Source: Chitinophaga caseinilytica
GTDB taxonomy: Bacteria > Bacteroidota > Bacteroidia > Chitinophagales > Chitinophagaceae
DNA length: 64,000 nucleotides
Direction: 5' to 3'
Assembly (NCBI RefSeq): GCF_038396765.1
Contig: NZ_CP150096.1
Location: 2,463,001-2,527,000 of the forward strand
A program made the position numbers and the translations under genes. This document shows, one piece after another, positions 28,901-36,629 of this stretch. Position 1 is the stretch's first letter. The number at the start of each line of letters is the position of its first letter. The notes below the pieces were generated by a model, which saw only the letters and a list, made by a program, of their open reading frames with translations, was not told the origin of the DNA and ran no database searches.

Positions 28901-29085
28901 TCCGCAACAAAACGGTGCAGCAACTGCGCGTATCCGCCTACGGCCGCAACCTCTGGAACATCTACCAGGACAACCGCAGCGTAGACCCGGAACTGACGAG
29001 CAGCAGTGGCAACATCCAGGGCATCGAAGGCGGCAACATCCCCGTGCCGGCCACATTCGGCGTAAACGTACAGGTGAAATTCTGA
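25906..29085 (+). CDS. SusC/RagA-family TonB-linked outer membrane protein
   Basis: A 1059-residue outer-membrane importer. Signal peptide (about 1-21, ending TTFAQ), carboxypeptidase-regulatory-like beta-sandwich (about 24-100, ITGKVSSGDGQPLPGVTVF), a TonB-box-like EVVVTALGI, a plug domain with LFVIDGITIDN and KGPAAAALYGTRAANGVIV (about 180-240), then a long beta barrel ending VQVKF. It works with the SusD lipoprotein encoded 15 bases downstream, forming the lidded channel that takes up oligosaccharides or other large nutrients. No glycoside hydrolase, sensor or sigma/anti-sigma gene is adjacent, so the substrate cannot be guessed. Confidence 0.96.
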   Translation: MSHLYKLTLLMLLTSLTTFAQSRKITGKVSSGDGQPLPGVTVFIAGTSTGTISSADGSWSLSIPDTATAVSFRLIGMETLVLPINGQTEINAVLHSSDKQLQEVVVTALGISRAKKALGYSVQEVKSAELQTRPTNAIGALSGKVAGLQVISVGGNMGGSNRVLLRGINSISGNNQPLFVIDGITIDNADMNTRSTAQGSAGKDVGNTIQDLNPDDIESVNVLKGPAAAALYGTRAANGVIVITTKKGREGKGLDVTINSGLELERVVRLPERQHLYGGGKANTFQTATINGKTYNLVDYGMDESWGPKLDGTPVLHWYNLDPEFSADYLNPQPWVYPKHDATDFFRTGIATTNNVAVSGGNDKQTFRLSYTNKIVRGTAPNSKLHRNTLNFSGSNRFGKFLATGNFNYVKNQSTGRPWTGATNRGIMLEAFQWGQVQVDYDKLRDYKRADGTPRAWNRNSWENTAAGRATKYIDNPFWSAYESYLEENRDRFYGNVGLNYEVNNWLQLSSKINADLYGYDYQDRIAVYSRSQSNYIEYNNKFSEFNYEFLANAKKSWNEFSLSAFAGGNIMNQKRTVSNAATQGGLIIPLYYNLKNANSVLNESNRYHKSIYSLFGSVSLGYKNILFLDGTIRNDWSSTLPLDKNSFAYPSVSSSFIVSELNGLKNTSWLDLLKVRLSWAQVGNDTDPYQLQQVYEAVQSFNGNPGYKLPAVLANSRLKPEITSSLEAGVSFRILKNRLGLDVTAYTNDSRNQIINIPTSTAFGYDSKFINAGKINNKGLEVTLTGVPVSTKDFNWDVSLNWSANRNKVVQLTEGVTRFPINDANSLIALVAQEGESFGQLRGYDFVYDAQGNKVIGDNGSYLRTEQMRPLGSVLPNWQFGIGQHFTYKRFDAGFLVDGRVGGKVFSQTYSVGMQTGVLKATAENGIRENGLVLDGVNGTVVFNADGSYSVSNTKPNTTRISAQTWGLGFSNGPTTQSIFDATYVKLREITAGYTIPFRNKTVQQLRVSAYGRNLWNIYQDNRSVDPELTSSSGNIQGIEGGNIPVPATFGVNVQVKF

Positions 29086-29100
29086 TAAACCGACATCAAC

Positions 29101-30636
29101 ATGAAACAACTCACTTTTCTGAAATATACATTCGCAGCCGTGGCCGGACTTTTACTGGCCGCCTGCAGCGACGATAAATTCCGGGATATCAATACCGATC
29201 CCAACCGTCCGGCAGATGTGCCGACCACGACCATTATTTCTACCGCGCAAAAGCAACTGGTAGACGGACTGCGGGGCTCGGCCGCCAATTTCCGCGGCAG
29301 CATGCTGTTTGCACAGTATTTTTCCCAGAACCAGTACACGAACGAATCGCGGTACGACATCGGGCGTACCAACGCCGACGCGGTGTGGGACAATACTTAC
29401 AAAGCACTCAACAACCTGGAGCAGATCATCCGGCTCAACACCGATCCGCTGACCAAAGACAGGACCGCCGGCACGGTGGGGCCTAACGAAAACCAGATCG
29501 CCATCGCGCGGATCCTGAAATCGTTCGCTTTCCTGTCGCTCACCGACGTGTTCGGCGATATTCCCTACAGCTCGTACGGCAGTTCCGATCCCGATTTCCA
29601 GGCGTTGAAAATCAACCCTGAAATCCTGAAACCGAAATACGCTTCGCAGGAGAAAATCTATACGGATATCCTGAAAGAGTTGAAAGAAGCAGCGGCGCAA
29701 CTGACCGCCGCCAATACCTTCCAGGCGTACGACGGCATTTACAAAGGCAACACCGCACAATGGAAGAAGTTCGCCAACTCGCTGCGCCTGCGCGTAGCCG
29801 TGCGCATCCAGGCGAAACTGCCGCAGGTGGCGGCTACGCATATCCAGGAAGCCATTGCCGGCGGACTTATCACCACGAACGCCGACAACGCCACCCTGAA
29901 ATACGAGAACAAATCGCCGAACGAGGCGCCGCTGTTCCGTGCTACCGTCACCGAGAACCGCCGCGACTTTTCCGTTTCGCACATCCTGATAGACGTGCTG
30001 AAAGGGGAGAAGGGCCCCTTCACCACAGCGGACCCCCGCCTGGCCGTGTACGCCCGGGTAAACAACAGCGGCGTGTACCGTGGCCAGCCTTATGGCCTGA
30101 TCCCCGCCGTGGCGAGCATCCTGAAAGCGGAAGACATCAGCCTGCCTGGAACGGTGGTGAACGCGGCAGATTATGCGGAAGTACTGATCGAAGCGGCGGA
30201 AGTGAATTTCCTTCTGAGCGAGGTGCATGGCTGGAACCAGGCGGAATACCTGGCCGGTGTACGCGCTTCCCTGGAGAAATGGGGCGTTGCGGGAACAGCG
30301 GCTACCAATTATGTGAACGCATTGCCCGCCGCCAGCGCCGCGAATGTGCTTTCGCAAAAATACCTCGCATTGTACATGCAGGGGATCGAGGCATGGTCGG
30401 AGATCCGTCGCACGGGGTACCCCGCCTGGCTGGTGAAGCCCGGAGACGTAGTTTGGCCGGGAGCGCCGAGCACCGAACCGGGTGCGGACAAATTTACGCC
30501 GCTCGTGGGAACGGGGATTCCGGCGCGCCTGTATTATCCGCAGAAGGAGCAGGCCGTGAACCTGGAGAACTATCGCGCCGCGATCCAATCGCAGGGCGGA
30601 GATAACCTGGCCACGAAGGTTTGGTGGAATAAATAA
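29101..30636 (+). CDS. SusD/RagB-family nutrient-binding outer membrane lipoprotein
   Basis: A 511-residue lipoprotein with lipobox LLLAAC (Cys about residue 21) followed by SDDKFRDINTDPNRP, the typical SusD N-terminus. The middle holds helical TPR-like elements and the C-terminal part has the usual ARLYYPQKEQAVNLENY segment. The form resembles the SusD-like family in which the sequence EIRRTGYPAW precedes the end. It forms the lid on the SusC barrel encoded immediately upstream. The pair ends in a terminator, so it is a minimal two-gene locus. Confidence 0.95.
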   Translation: MKQLTFLKYTFAAVAGLLLAACSDDKFRDINTDPNRPADVPTTTIISTAQKQLVDGLRGSAANFRGSMLFAQYFSQNQYTNESRYDIGRTNADAVWDNTYKALNNLEQIIRLNTDPLTKDRTAGTVGPNENQIAIARILKSFAFLSLTDVFGDIPYSSYGSSDPDFQALKINPEILKPKYASQEKIYTDILKELKEAAAQLTAANTFQAYDGIYKGNTAQWKKFANSLRLRVAVRIQAKLPQVAATHIQEAIAGGLITTNADNATLKYENKSPNEAPLFRATVTENRRDFSVSHILIDVLKGEKGPFTTADPRLAVYARVNNSGVYRGQPYGLIPAVASILKAEDISLPGTVVNAADYAEVLIEAAEVNFLLSEVHGWNQAEYLAGVRASLEKWGVAGTAATNYVNALPAASAANVLSQKYLALYMQGIEAWSEIRRTGYPAWLVKPGDVVWPGAPSTEPGADKFTPLVGTGIPARLYYPQKEQAVNLENYRAAIQSQGGDNLATKVWWNK

Positions 30637-30665
30637 GACCAGCCATATATTTTTTAAGATGGAGG

Positions 30666-30696
30666 AAGGCGTCCCGGGAGGGATGCCTTTCTTTTT
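30666..30696 (+). terminator. Intrinsic terminator of the SusC-SusD operon
   Basis: A 10-bp stem AAGGCGTCCC (30666-30675) with GGGATGCCTT (30680-30689), one G-T pair, GGGA loop, then TCTTTTTG. Confidence 0.75.
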
Positions 30697-30729
30697 GTAT
30701 TTTTCGGGGGATAGGATCCTTCTTTAGTC

Positions 30730-30945
30730 ATGCTGGACTTTCTGGTTGAAATATTTATCCGGATGTTGGGAATGTATCTGCTGATCGTTCCCGGGAGTGC
30801 CTTGCGCTGGTGGTTTTCCGGGAGGGAACGGCCGTGGAAGGAATTCCTGGAGGATGATGACGTGTACAACTATCGCGCAGGGCTGCTGTTTTGGATAACG
30901 ATAGCCGCTTTGATCGCCGGAAGTGTTTATTTAATGAAGTTTTGA
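30730..30945 (+). CDS. Small two-helix membrane protein, first of a paralogous pair
   Basis: A 71-residue protein of unknown function. It has an N-terminal hydrophobic helix (about 1-22), a short basic/acidic loop ALRWWFSGRERPWKEFLEDD, and a second hydrophobic helix (about 48-68). The loop closely resembles that of the next gene: both follow the pattern LRW--xGRxRxWKx followed by acidic residues and Asn-x-Arg. The next ATG begins one base after this stop. The tight spacing and shared pattern support both as real genes; no family is recognised. Confidence 0.6.
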   Translation: MLDFLVEIFIRMLGMYLLIVPGSALRWWFSGRERPWKEFLEDDDVYNYRAGLLFWITIAALIAGSVYLMKF

Positions 30946-30946
30946 T

Positions 30947-31180
30947 ATGGAATGGATAAAGGCTTTGATCTTTTTTGCAATTATAATCTGGTGGAGAAGG
31001 GAGGCCGTCGATTTGACGGGCGGAACCTTACGCTGGTTAATTGCCGGCAGGAAGCGGCGTTGGAAGGACTATCAGCATGAAGATGAACAGTTCGATAATT
31101 TCCGGGTGCTTGTTTTGTGCCTGTTGATATCCGCTGCCGTGATCGGATTCGGCTATTGGTGTTATGTCAATCTGTTGTAA
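30947..31180 (+). CDS. Small two-helix membrane protein, second of a paralogous pair
   Basis: A 77-residue protein with a first hydrophobic segment (about 4-15), a charged loop TLRWLIAGRKRRWKDYQHEDE and a second helix (about 52-75). The alignment with the preceding protein over the loop (LRW, GR-R-WK, acidic run, N-R) indicates an old tandem duplication. One base separates it from its neighbour, so the two are translationally coupled. Unknown function; such pairs may form hetero-oligomers, which is only a guess. Confidence 0.6.
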   Translation: MEWIKALIFFAIIIWWRREAVDLTGGTLRWLIAGRKRRWKDYQHEDEQFDNFRVLVLCLLISAAVIGFGYWCYVNLL

Positions 31181-31322
31181 ATCAAAATATTACATATTTT
31201 ATCCTATATCTACGCTAAGTTTGTTCCCCGTATTTTTCCCGATCGCGTAAATCAATTTCCCATTTCGTCAAGATTAGCCCCTCATCCTGTGCCACCTTTG
31301 CGACGGATTATCATACCGTTTT

Positions 31323-31356
31323 AAAGCCCGTTTTGTTCCCCCGCAACGGGCTTTTT
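31323..31356 (+). terminator. Intrinsic terminator between the small-protein pair and the TonB receptor
   Basis: A 10-bp perfect stem AAAGCCCGTT (31323-31332) with AACGGGCTTT (31345-31354), then T-run. It lies 140 bases after the small-protein pair and 55 bases before the receptor; CACCTTTG at 31293-31300 is a weak -7-like match just before it. Confidence 0.75.
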
Positions 31357-31410
31357 CTGTTCAGCCGGTATGCGCATCAACATAAATATTTGCTTTATTA
31401 AACATAGACG

Positions 31411-33861
31411 ATGAAACAATTACTGTACGTATTAACGCTGATCCTTGGATGCACTTTCGTGGCGCAAGCCGAAGACCAGGTGCCCGGGAACATCTTGGGT
31501 ATCGTTCGCACGAACGACGGCCAGCCGGCTCCCATGGTAACGGTGTTGCTCAAAGGCAAGAACCGCGGCGACATGACCAACGAGAAAGGCGAATTCAACA
31601 TACGCCGGGTACAACCCGGAACCTACACCCTCCAGGTTTCCCTCGTAGGGTTCGAAACGGCCGAACAAACCGTGACCGTAGAAGCCAATCAAACGGCTGA
31701 AGTCAACATCAATCTGCAGCTGAACAACACCCAGCTGAACGAAGTGATCGTAAAAGGAACACAGCTGAAAGGCAAACGCGAAAGCGACCACATCGCCCGC
31801 CTGCCCATCAAAAACCTGGAAAATCCGCAGGTCTATAACACCATCGGGCAGGAAGTGCTGAAAGAACAGGTGGTCGTTTCCTTCGACGATGCCATGCGCA
31901 ACGCACCAGGCGTGAACAAAATGTGGTCGTCTACCGGCCGCCCCAACGACGGCGCCAGCTATTTCTCCATGCGCGGCTTCGCCGTTCAGCCGTCTATGAT
32001 CAACGGCATTGCCGGTCTCACCAATGGCAGCATCGACCCCGCCAACGTGGAACATATCGAAACCATCAAAGGCCCTTCCGGAACGCTTTTCGGCAGCAGC
32101 CTCGTTTCCTTCGGCGGGCTTATCAATATCGTAACCAAGAAACCATACGATCATTTCGGCGGCGAACTGTCTTACACCGGCGGCGGCTTCGGGCTTACCC
32201 GCATCACGGCCGACGTGAACGCGCCCCTGAACGCCGACAAATCCGCATTGCTGCGCGTGAATGCCGCGTACCATAACGAAAATTCCTTCCAGGACGCAGG
32301 GTTCCGCAAATCGTTTTTCGTGGCGCCCAGCTTCTCCTACCAGGTGAACGACCGGCTGTCGTTCAACGTGAATGCCGAGTTTTACAATGGCGAAGGCACC
32401 AATCCGCTCATGGTATTCCTCAACCGCAGCCGCCAACTGAAAGCCCGCACGCCGAAAGAACTGGGGATGGATTTCGACCGTTCCTATACCAGCAACGACG
32501 TGACCAACCGCACGCCTACCGTGAACCTCTACGGACAAATGAATTATAAACTGTCCGACAAATGGACGTCTCAAACTAACCTGTCGCGCAGCAACCGCAA
32601 AAGCGACGGTTACTATCAATACGTGATGTTCCTGGATGCGCCGTACAACCCGCTTCCAGCAGGACAAACCGCCCAGCCGCAGGATTCCTTCATGACCCGC
32701 TACGCCTACACGCAAAATTCCTCGACGGTGGTGACTGGCATCCAGCAGAATTTCATCGGCGATTTCAAGCTCGGCTCCATGCGTAACCGCCTGGTGTTCG
32801 GCCTCGACTTCCTCGGCATGGAAACCACCAACAACAATTCGCCCTATGCCGTGTTCGACGTGGTAAGCGCCGTTAATCCGGCAGATCCGCGATATGGACA
32901 GCTCAATCGCCCCGCGATAGACGCGAAACTGGCCGGCCTCACAGCAGGCATGACCCGCAACCGTCTTACCAATTACACTTATAGCGCTTATGTTTCCGAT
33001 GTGTTGAATGTTACCGACAAACTGCTCGCCATGGCCAGCGTTCGTGTGGATTATTTCGAGAACAAGGGAACGGAAGACTTCGTGAAAGGCACCAAAACCG
33101 GGAACTTCAACCAGACTTCCATTTCTCCGAAGTTCGGGCTCGTGTACCAGGTGGTGAAAAACAGGGTAGCGCTCTTCGCCAACTATATGAACGGGTTCAA
33201 GAACGTGGCGCCGGCTACGATGCCACTGCCCGAGCTGAACGGCAACTTCAAGCCGCAGCACGCCAATCAGTATGAAGGCGGTGTGAAAGTGGACCTGCTG
33301 AAAAATCGCTTGAACGCTTCCCTCAGCTACTACGACATCGAAGTAGACAATATGAACATGCAGGGCTCGATCGTAAAAGAAGGCGTGACCTATAATTATA
33401 CTTACCAGGGCGGTACCCAGCGCAGCAAAGGCGTAGAGTTCGACCTGAACGCTTCTCCCGTGGAAGGTCTGAACATCATTGCCGGTTACGCTTACAACAA
33501 CAGCAAAATGGTGAAAGCCGACAAATTCACGCTCGGCCGCAGGCCGGTGAGCGCGGGCCCGGAGCATTTCGCCAACCTGTGGGCTACCTACACGGTGCTC
33601 AGCGGTAAGCTGAACGGTTTCGGGATCGGTGCTGGTGGCAACTATGCCGGCGATAACGTGATCACCAACGATTCCCGTACCGGTACCTTCACGTTGCCTG
33701 CCTACACGGTGTTCAATGCTTCCGTGTTCTACAACGTAAAAGCATTCCGGCTTGCGCTGAAGATGGACAATATCGCCAACAAGGAATATTTTACCGGTTG
33801 GACGACCATCGAAAAACAAATGCCGCGCCGTGTTTCCGCGAACGTGACATTCAAGTTCTAA
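31411..33861 (+). CDS. TonB-dependent siderophore-type receptor
   Basis: An 816-residue outer-membrane receptor. Signal peptide MKQLLYVLTLILGCTFVAQA, carboxypeptidase-regulatory-like domain (about 28-108, GIVRTNDGQPAPMVTVLLKG), plug domain (about 140-255) with FDDAMRNAPGV, SMRGFAVQPSMINGI and IETIKGPSGTLFGSS, the last being typical of siderophore receptors of the FhuA/FoxA type, then the barrel ending MPRRVSANVTFKF. It imports a ferric siderophore or similar chelate, powered by TonB. No iron-regulator box could be identified. Stands alone with its own terminator. Confidence 0.93.
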   Translation: MKQLLYVLTLILGCTFVAQAEDQVPGNILGIVRTNDGQPAPMVTVLLKGKNRGDMTNEKGEFNIRRVQPGTYTLQVSLVGFETAEQTVTVEANQTAEVNINLQLNNTQLNEVIVKGTQLKGKRESDHIARLPIKNLENPQVYNTIGQEVLKEQVVVSFDDAMRNAPGVNKMWSSTGRPNDGASYFSMRGFAVQPSMINGIAGLTNGSIDPANVEHIETIKGPSGTLFGSSLVSFGGLINIVTKKPYDHFGGELSYTGGGFGLTRITADVNAPLNADKSALLRVNAAYHNENSFQDAGFRKSFFVAPSFSYQVNDRLSFNVNAEFYNGEGTNPLMVFLNRSRQLKARTPKELGMDFDRSYTSNDVTNRTPTVNLYGQMNYKLSDKWTSQTNLSRSNRKSDGYYQYVMFLDAPYNPLPAGQTAQPQDSFMTRYAYTQNSSTVVTGIQQNFIGDFKLGSMRNRLVFGLDFLGMETTNNNSPYAVFDVVSAVNPADPRYGQLNRPAIDAKLAGLTAGMTRNRLTNYTYSAYVSDVLNVTDKLLAMASVRVDYFENKGTEDFVKGTKTGNFNQTSISPKFGLVYQVVKNRVALFANYMNGFKNVAPATMPLPELNGNFKPQHANQYEGGVKVDLLKNRLNASLSYYDIEVDNMNMQGSIVKEGVTYNYTYQGGTQRSKGVEFDLNASPVEGLNIIAGYAYNNSKMVKADKFTLGRRPVSAGPEHFANLWATYTVLSGKLNGFGIGAGGNYAGDNVITNDSRTGTFTLPAYTVFNASVFYNVKAFRLALKMDNIANKEYFTGWTTIEKQMPRRVSANVTFKF

Positions 33862-33878
33862 GATATTTTAGTGAAGGA

Positions 33879-33908
33879 AAGGGCGCCTCCGCAAGGGGCG
33901 CCTTTTTT
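33879..33908 (+). terminator. Intrinsic terminator of the TonB receptor gene
   Basis: GC-rich stem around GGCGCC (33882-33887) and GGCGCC (33897-33902), extended by flanking A and T bases, then six T. Confidence 0.7.
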
Positions 33909-33924
33909 GTTTTCAGGAAAATCC

Positions 33925-33932
33925 TATCTTTG
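33925..33932 (+). promoter_or_regulatory. -7 element for rtcB
   Basis: TATCTTTG, perfect match, giving a leader of about 95 bases before rtcB. The -33 region falls in the T-run of the preceding terminator and is only an approximate match. Confidence 0.45.
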
Positions 33933-34031
33933 CGCCTTCCGACGAAGTCGGCTGCTGACATCTCTGTAAGGGGCGGATGTTAACCCAAAGCCCTGAGAAT
34001 TATCGCTTGTATTTACTGAAAATCAAGGAGT

Positions 34032-35159
34032 ATGCAAACTATTGCATTCTATTGCGACGCACAGGGCATCGAGAAAAACGCCCTGGAGCAACTGCAATCG
34101 TATGCCGGCAAGCCGCACGTGGAAGAAATCTGCGCGTTTACCGACATACATTATTGTGCCGAGAAAGCCTTGCCTGTGGGCGTCGCTTTCCGGACGAAGG
34201 ATTATTGTTATCCGCTGATCACGGGGAAAGACATCGGTTGCGGCGTCATGTACCTGGCGGTCAGCAAGGAAGACTGGTTGAAGCCGTTCGATAAGCAAGC
34301 CCATTATCCCGCGCTGTATCACGCCCATAAGGCGATGACGGACGATGGGTTGGGGGGCGGCAACCATTTTTTGTCGATCGAGGAAGACGACGCCAACGTT
34401 TACATTATTTGTCATACCGGTACCCGCGACCGCGGGATCGCGCTGTACCAGGAGTGCCTGGACCAGACGCGCCGTTTTTCACTGGAATATGGCAGTAGTG
34501 TGGATTTTGTGCATCGCGACTTTTTGGGCCCCGAATTTTACGGCACGTATGAACGGACGTTGCGATATGGTTACGAGCGGCGGAAGGATTTCTGCGTCAA
34601 GACGTTGTTGTTCCTGCAGCAGGCTAATTATGTGCGTAGCCGGAAGGCCGGGATCCGCCGCGATTATCTGCGGGAGCGGTTTTCGGGGTTGGAAGAAGTG
34701 GGCGCGTTGCACGGAACGGATTATGTGATGGGCGATTCCATCCATAATCATTTGCGGTTCATGGATGGAGGGATCGTTCACCGGAAGGGGAGCACGGAGT
34801 TGCGTGAGGGGAAAACGGCGGTGATCCCATTATCGATGGTGCGCGGGAGTTTGCTGGTGAAACCTGTTCGCGGAAGTGCGGGCGCGGCGCTGGATTCCTG
34901 TGCGCATGGAGCGGGGCGGCGGTTGTCGCGCTTCGATGCGATGAAGCATTGGCGGACGGTTTTGAAGGAAAAAGACCGGAAGGCTTACCGGGTGCGGTTT
35001 CCCGAGTTGCTCGACCGGAGCGGGGAATTCCCGTCAGGTTACCTGCAGGAGTTCGACTATGCTTATAAGGATGCGTCGGAGGTTTTTCGTTACCAGCCGC
35101 ATTTGAGGCGGGTGACGCAGACGGTTCCGATCGTGACGATCAAGTATTCCGAAATCTGA
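34032..35159 (+). CDS. RtcB-family RNA ligase (divergent, short form)
   Basis: A 375-residue RtcB-like protein. The family joins 2',3'-cyclic phosphate or 3'-phosphate RNA ends to 5'-OH ends with GTP and Mn2+. Metal and catalytic motifs are retained: GKDIGCGV (Asp67, Cys70), GGGNHF (His112), HTGTRDRG (His128), SIHNH, HRKGSTE, and the guanylylated histidine in SCAHGAGRRLSR (His292). It is shorter than the about 400-480-residue typical RtcB, with less similarity between motifs. No archease, RtcA or RtcR gene is nearby; instead two small unknown genes follow. Own terminator. Confidence 0.85.
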   Translation: MQTIAFYCDAQGIEKNALEQLQSYAGKPHVEEICAFTDIHYCAEKALPVGVAFRTKDYCYPLITGKDIGCGVMYLAVSKEDWLKPFDKQAHYPALYHAHKAMTDDGLGGGNHFLSIEEDDANVYIICHTGTRDRGIALYQECLDQTRRFSLEYGSSVDFVHRDFLGPEFYGTYERTLRYGYERRKDFCVKTLLFLQQANYVRSRKAGIRRDYLRERFSGLEEVGALHGTDYVMGDSIHNHLRFMDGGIVHRKGSTELREGKTAVIPLSMVRGSLLVKPVRGSAGAALDSCAHGAGRRLSRFDAMKHWRTVLKEKDRKAYRVRFPELLDRSGEFPSGYLQEFDYAYKDASEVFRYQPHLRRVTQTVPIVTIKYSEI

Positions 35160-35173
35160 TCGGATAAACGATA

Positions 35174-35202
35174 AAAGGGAAGGCGGAATGCCTTCCCTTT
35201 TT
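35174..35202 (+). terminator. Intrinsic terminator of the rtcB-like gene
   Basis: An 11-bp perfect stem AAAGGGAAGGC / GCCTTCCCTTT with a 5-base loop, followed by TTG. Confidence 0.75.
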
Positions 35203-35329
35203 GTTCATTTTTTTCATCAAACGGTATATAAACCACATTTTGAAAATGAACGGATCATTTTGCTGTATTGGGTTTCAGCAGAAATTTTTCGGTCCGTTTT
35301 TTCGTTACATTACCGCAAAACTGATCATC

Positions 35330-35806
35330 ATGTTTGCAGAAAAAATTGAGGTCCCGGGATTGCGTCCGGGGCCGGCATTGAGGAAGCGGCGATTGACGAA
35401 TTTGTTGTCGCGGATCAAGATAGGGATGTTTGGGGTGGAGAGTTTGCGGCCGGAGTTTGTGGAGGGGAAGGATGTTCGGGCGTTGAATACGCGGTTGGTG
35501 GAGGAGTTGATGCGGCGGATGTTTTCGCAGCGGTATGCGTTGATTGAGAAGGTGTATCAATCTGACAGGGATCCGCTGCGCTTTTTCCTGTTGTTGAAGG
35601 AAGATCGTCATGATGCATGGATTTGCGTACGATCCTTGTTGAGTGAATATGGGTTGCTGGATGTATCGGAGCGGTATCCTGTATGGTTTGATTACATCCC
35701 GGGCGACAGGAAGCAAAAATTCTTAACACTGCAAATGCCGGAATTTCAAATTATCCGAGATGAACAGACACATTCAACAGGCGAGGCACAATTTGCGGTT
35801 GCATGA
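35330..35806 (+). CDS. Hypothetical protein upstream of a HEPN-like gene
   Basis: A 158-residue protein if it starts MFAEKIEVPGLRPG (ATG at 35330); the frame is open further upstream but runs back into the rtcB terminator. It is basic at the N-terminus (LRKRRLTNLLSRIKIG), then mixed helical, with no recognised domain. Codon choice is more TTG/GTT-rich than most neighbours, which could mean recent acquisition. Its 3' end overlaps the next gene by 47 bases in another frame, so the two are likely expressed together. Unknown function; a regulator or partner of the next protein is possible. Confidence 0.5.
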   Translation: MFAEKIEVPGLRPGPALRKRRLTNLLSRIKIGMFGVESLRPEFVEGKDVRALNTRLVEELMRRMFSQRYALIEKVYQSDRDPLRFFLLLKEDRHDAWICVRSLLSEYGLLDVSERYPVWFDYIPGDRKQKFLTLQMPEFQIIRDEQTHSTGEAQFAVA

Positions 35807-36158
35807 AGAATTATGCGATCGCTATCCGGGTGAATTTTATGACTGGAAGGTTACGTTGTTGTTCTATTCGGCTTTACATTGGATTAGAGCGTTGGCGGTG
35901 TATCGAAAGATCCATATTGGCAATTCGCACTGGGAAATGGAGCGCAGCTGTAATCCCTGGCATAAAGGGCCTATGCCCATGTCAAGAAAAGCCTGGGAAG
36001 AATTTTGTGATTTAAAGCTTCGGTGTTATGAAGCACGGTATGCTGGATTTGAGGAGCAAAGCGCATTTGATGAAGCGTTTCTGCAGAAACATTGTTTGAG
36101 TATCCCGAGTATTGACTATCTCCGTAAGTACATCCAGGGGCGGGGTATCGATATCTGA
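35760..36158 (+). CDS. Small HEPN-like protein
   Basis: A 132-residue all-helical protein. The pattern of an N-terminal helix (HIQQARHNLRLHEEL), then FYDWKVTLLFYSALHWIRAL, a small loop with NSHWEMER, and a C-terminal helix ending LRCYEARYAGFEE resembles HEPN-domain proteins, which include RNases and toxin components. The canonical R-x4-6-H ribonuclease motif is not clearly placed: RHNLRLH fits by spacing but is in the first helix. It overlaps the preceding gene by 47 bases. Assignment is by eye and tentative. Confidence 0.5.
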   Translation: MNRHIQQARHNLRLHEELCDRYPGEFYDWKVTLLFYSALHWIRALAVYRKIHIGNSHWEMERSCNPWHKGPMPMSRKAWEEFCDLKLRCYEARYAGFEEQSAFDEAFLQKHCLSIPSIDYLRKYIQGRGIDI

Positions 36159-36420
36159 TACTTTCTGCCAATTTCAAAAAAGTTATTGGGATCAGTATTG
36201 TCATGACTTCTTTTCCGGATTTCCGGATGAAAGGAGAAGGATATTTCATGCCTGAATTGAAGGGCACCAATCGACCTGCTTAGCTTTATGCGTGGTGGCG
36301 TGGGGAGTGTGTGCGTTGGCGTTTCAATTGCCAGGATGTGTAGATATGATGCTGGTGTTCGGGTAAGGGGGTACTTTTTCCAATTTATGGATGAGTTCGG
36401 TGGATGGATATGTTTTGTTT

Positions 36421-36629
36421 GTAGCCTCGGGAAAAAGGCTTCTCCAGTTCCGCTTTGCCAAATGCGAGGAGGGATGGGCGTTGCATGTCTGCCGGAACCA
36501 AGCAGTTGTTGCATGTCAGCCAATATAAAATTAGAAGAATTACGCTCGCAGCCTCAGGACGAAAGCTTCTCCAGTTCCGCTTCGCCAAATGCGAGGAGGG
36601 ATGGAAGCTGCATGTCTGCCAGTACGAAG
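36421..36629. repeat. Partial duplication of the 3' end of the HAD phosphatase gene
   Basis: Two direct copies of about 82 bases, 36421-36502 and 36548-36629, offset 127 bases and differing at about 12 positions. The right copy covers the last codons and stop of the HAD gene; the left copy lies just downstream of it on the minus strand and still encodes an ADMQRPSLLAFGKAELEK-like peptide (ADMQLPSLLAFGEAELEK in the gene). The roughly 260 bases to the left (36159-36420) hold no gene I can support. Confidence 0.8.

Noticed and set aside
31293..31356. A possible short RNA between a CACCTTTG element and the terminator before the TonB receptor
   Set aside because: The element has a mismatch and no -33 partner at 19-21 bases; the terminator is better explained as the end of the small-protein operon.
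31181..31410. A cobalamin or other riboswitch upstream of the TonB receptor
   Set aside because: None of the conserved riboswitch cores could be recognised.
36116..36523. A 135-codon minus-strand open frame left of the HAD gene
   Set aside because: It starts inside the duplicated HAD 3' end and then covers proline/histidine-rich non-family sequence; more likely a by-product of the duplication.
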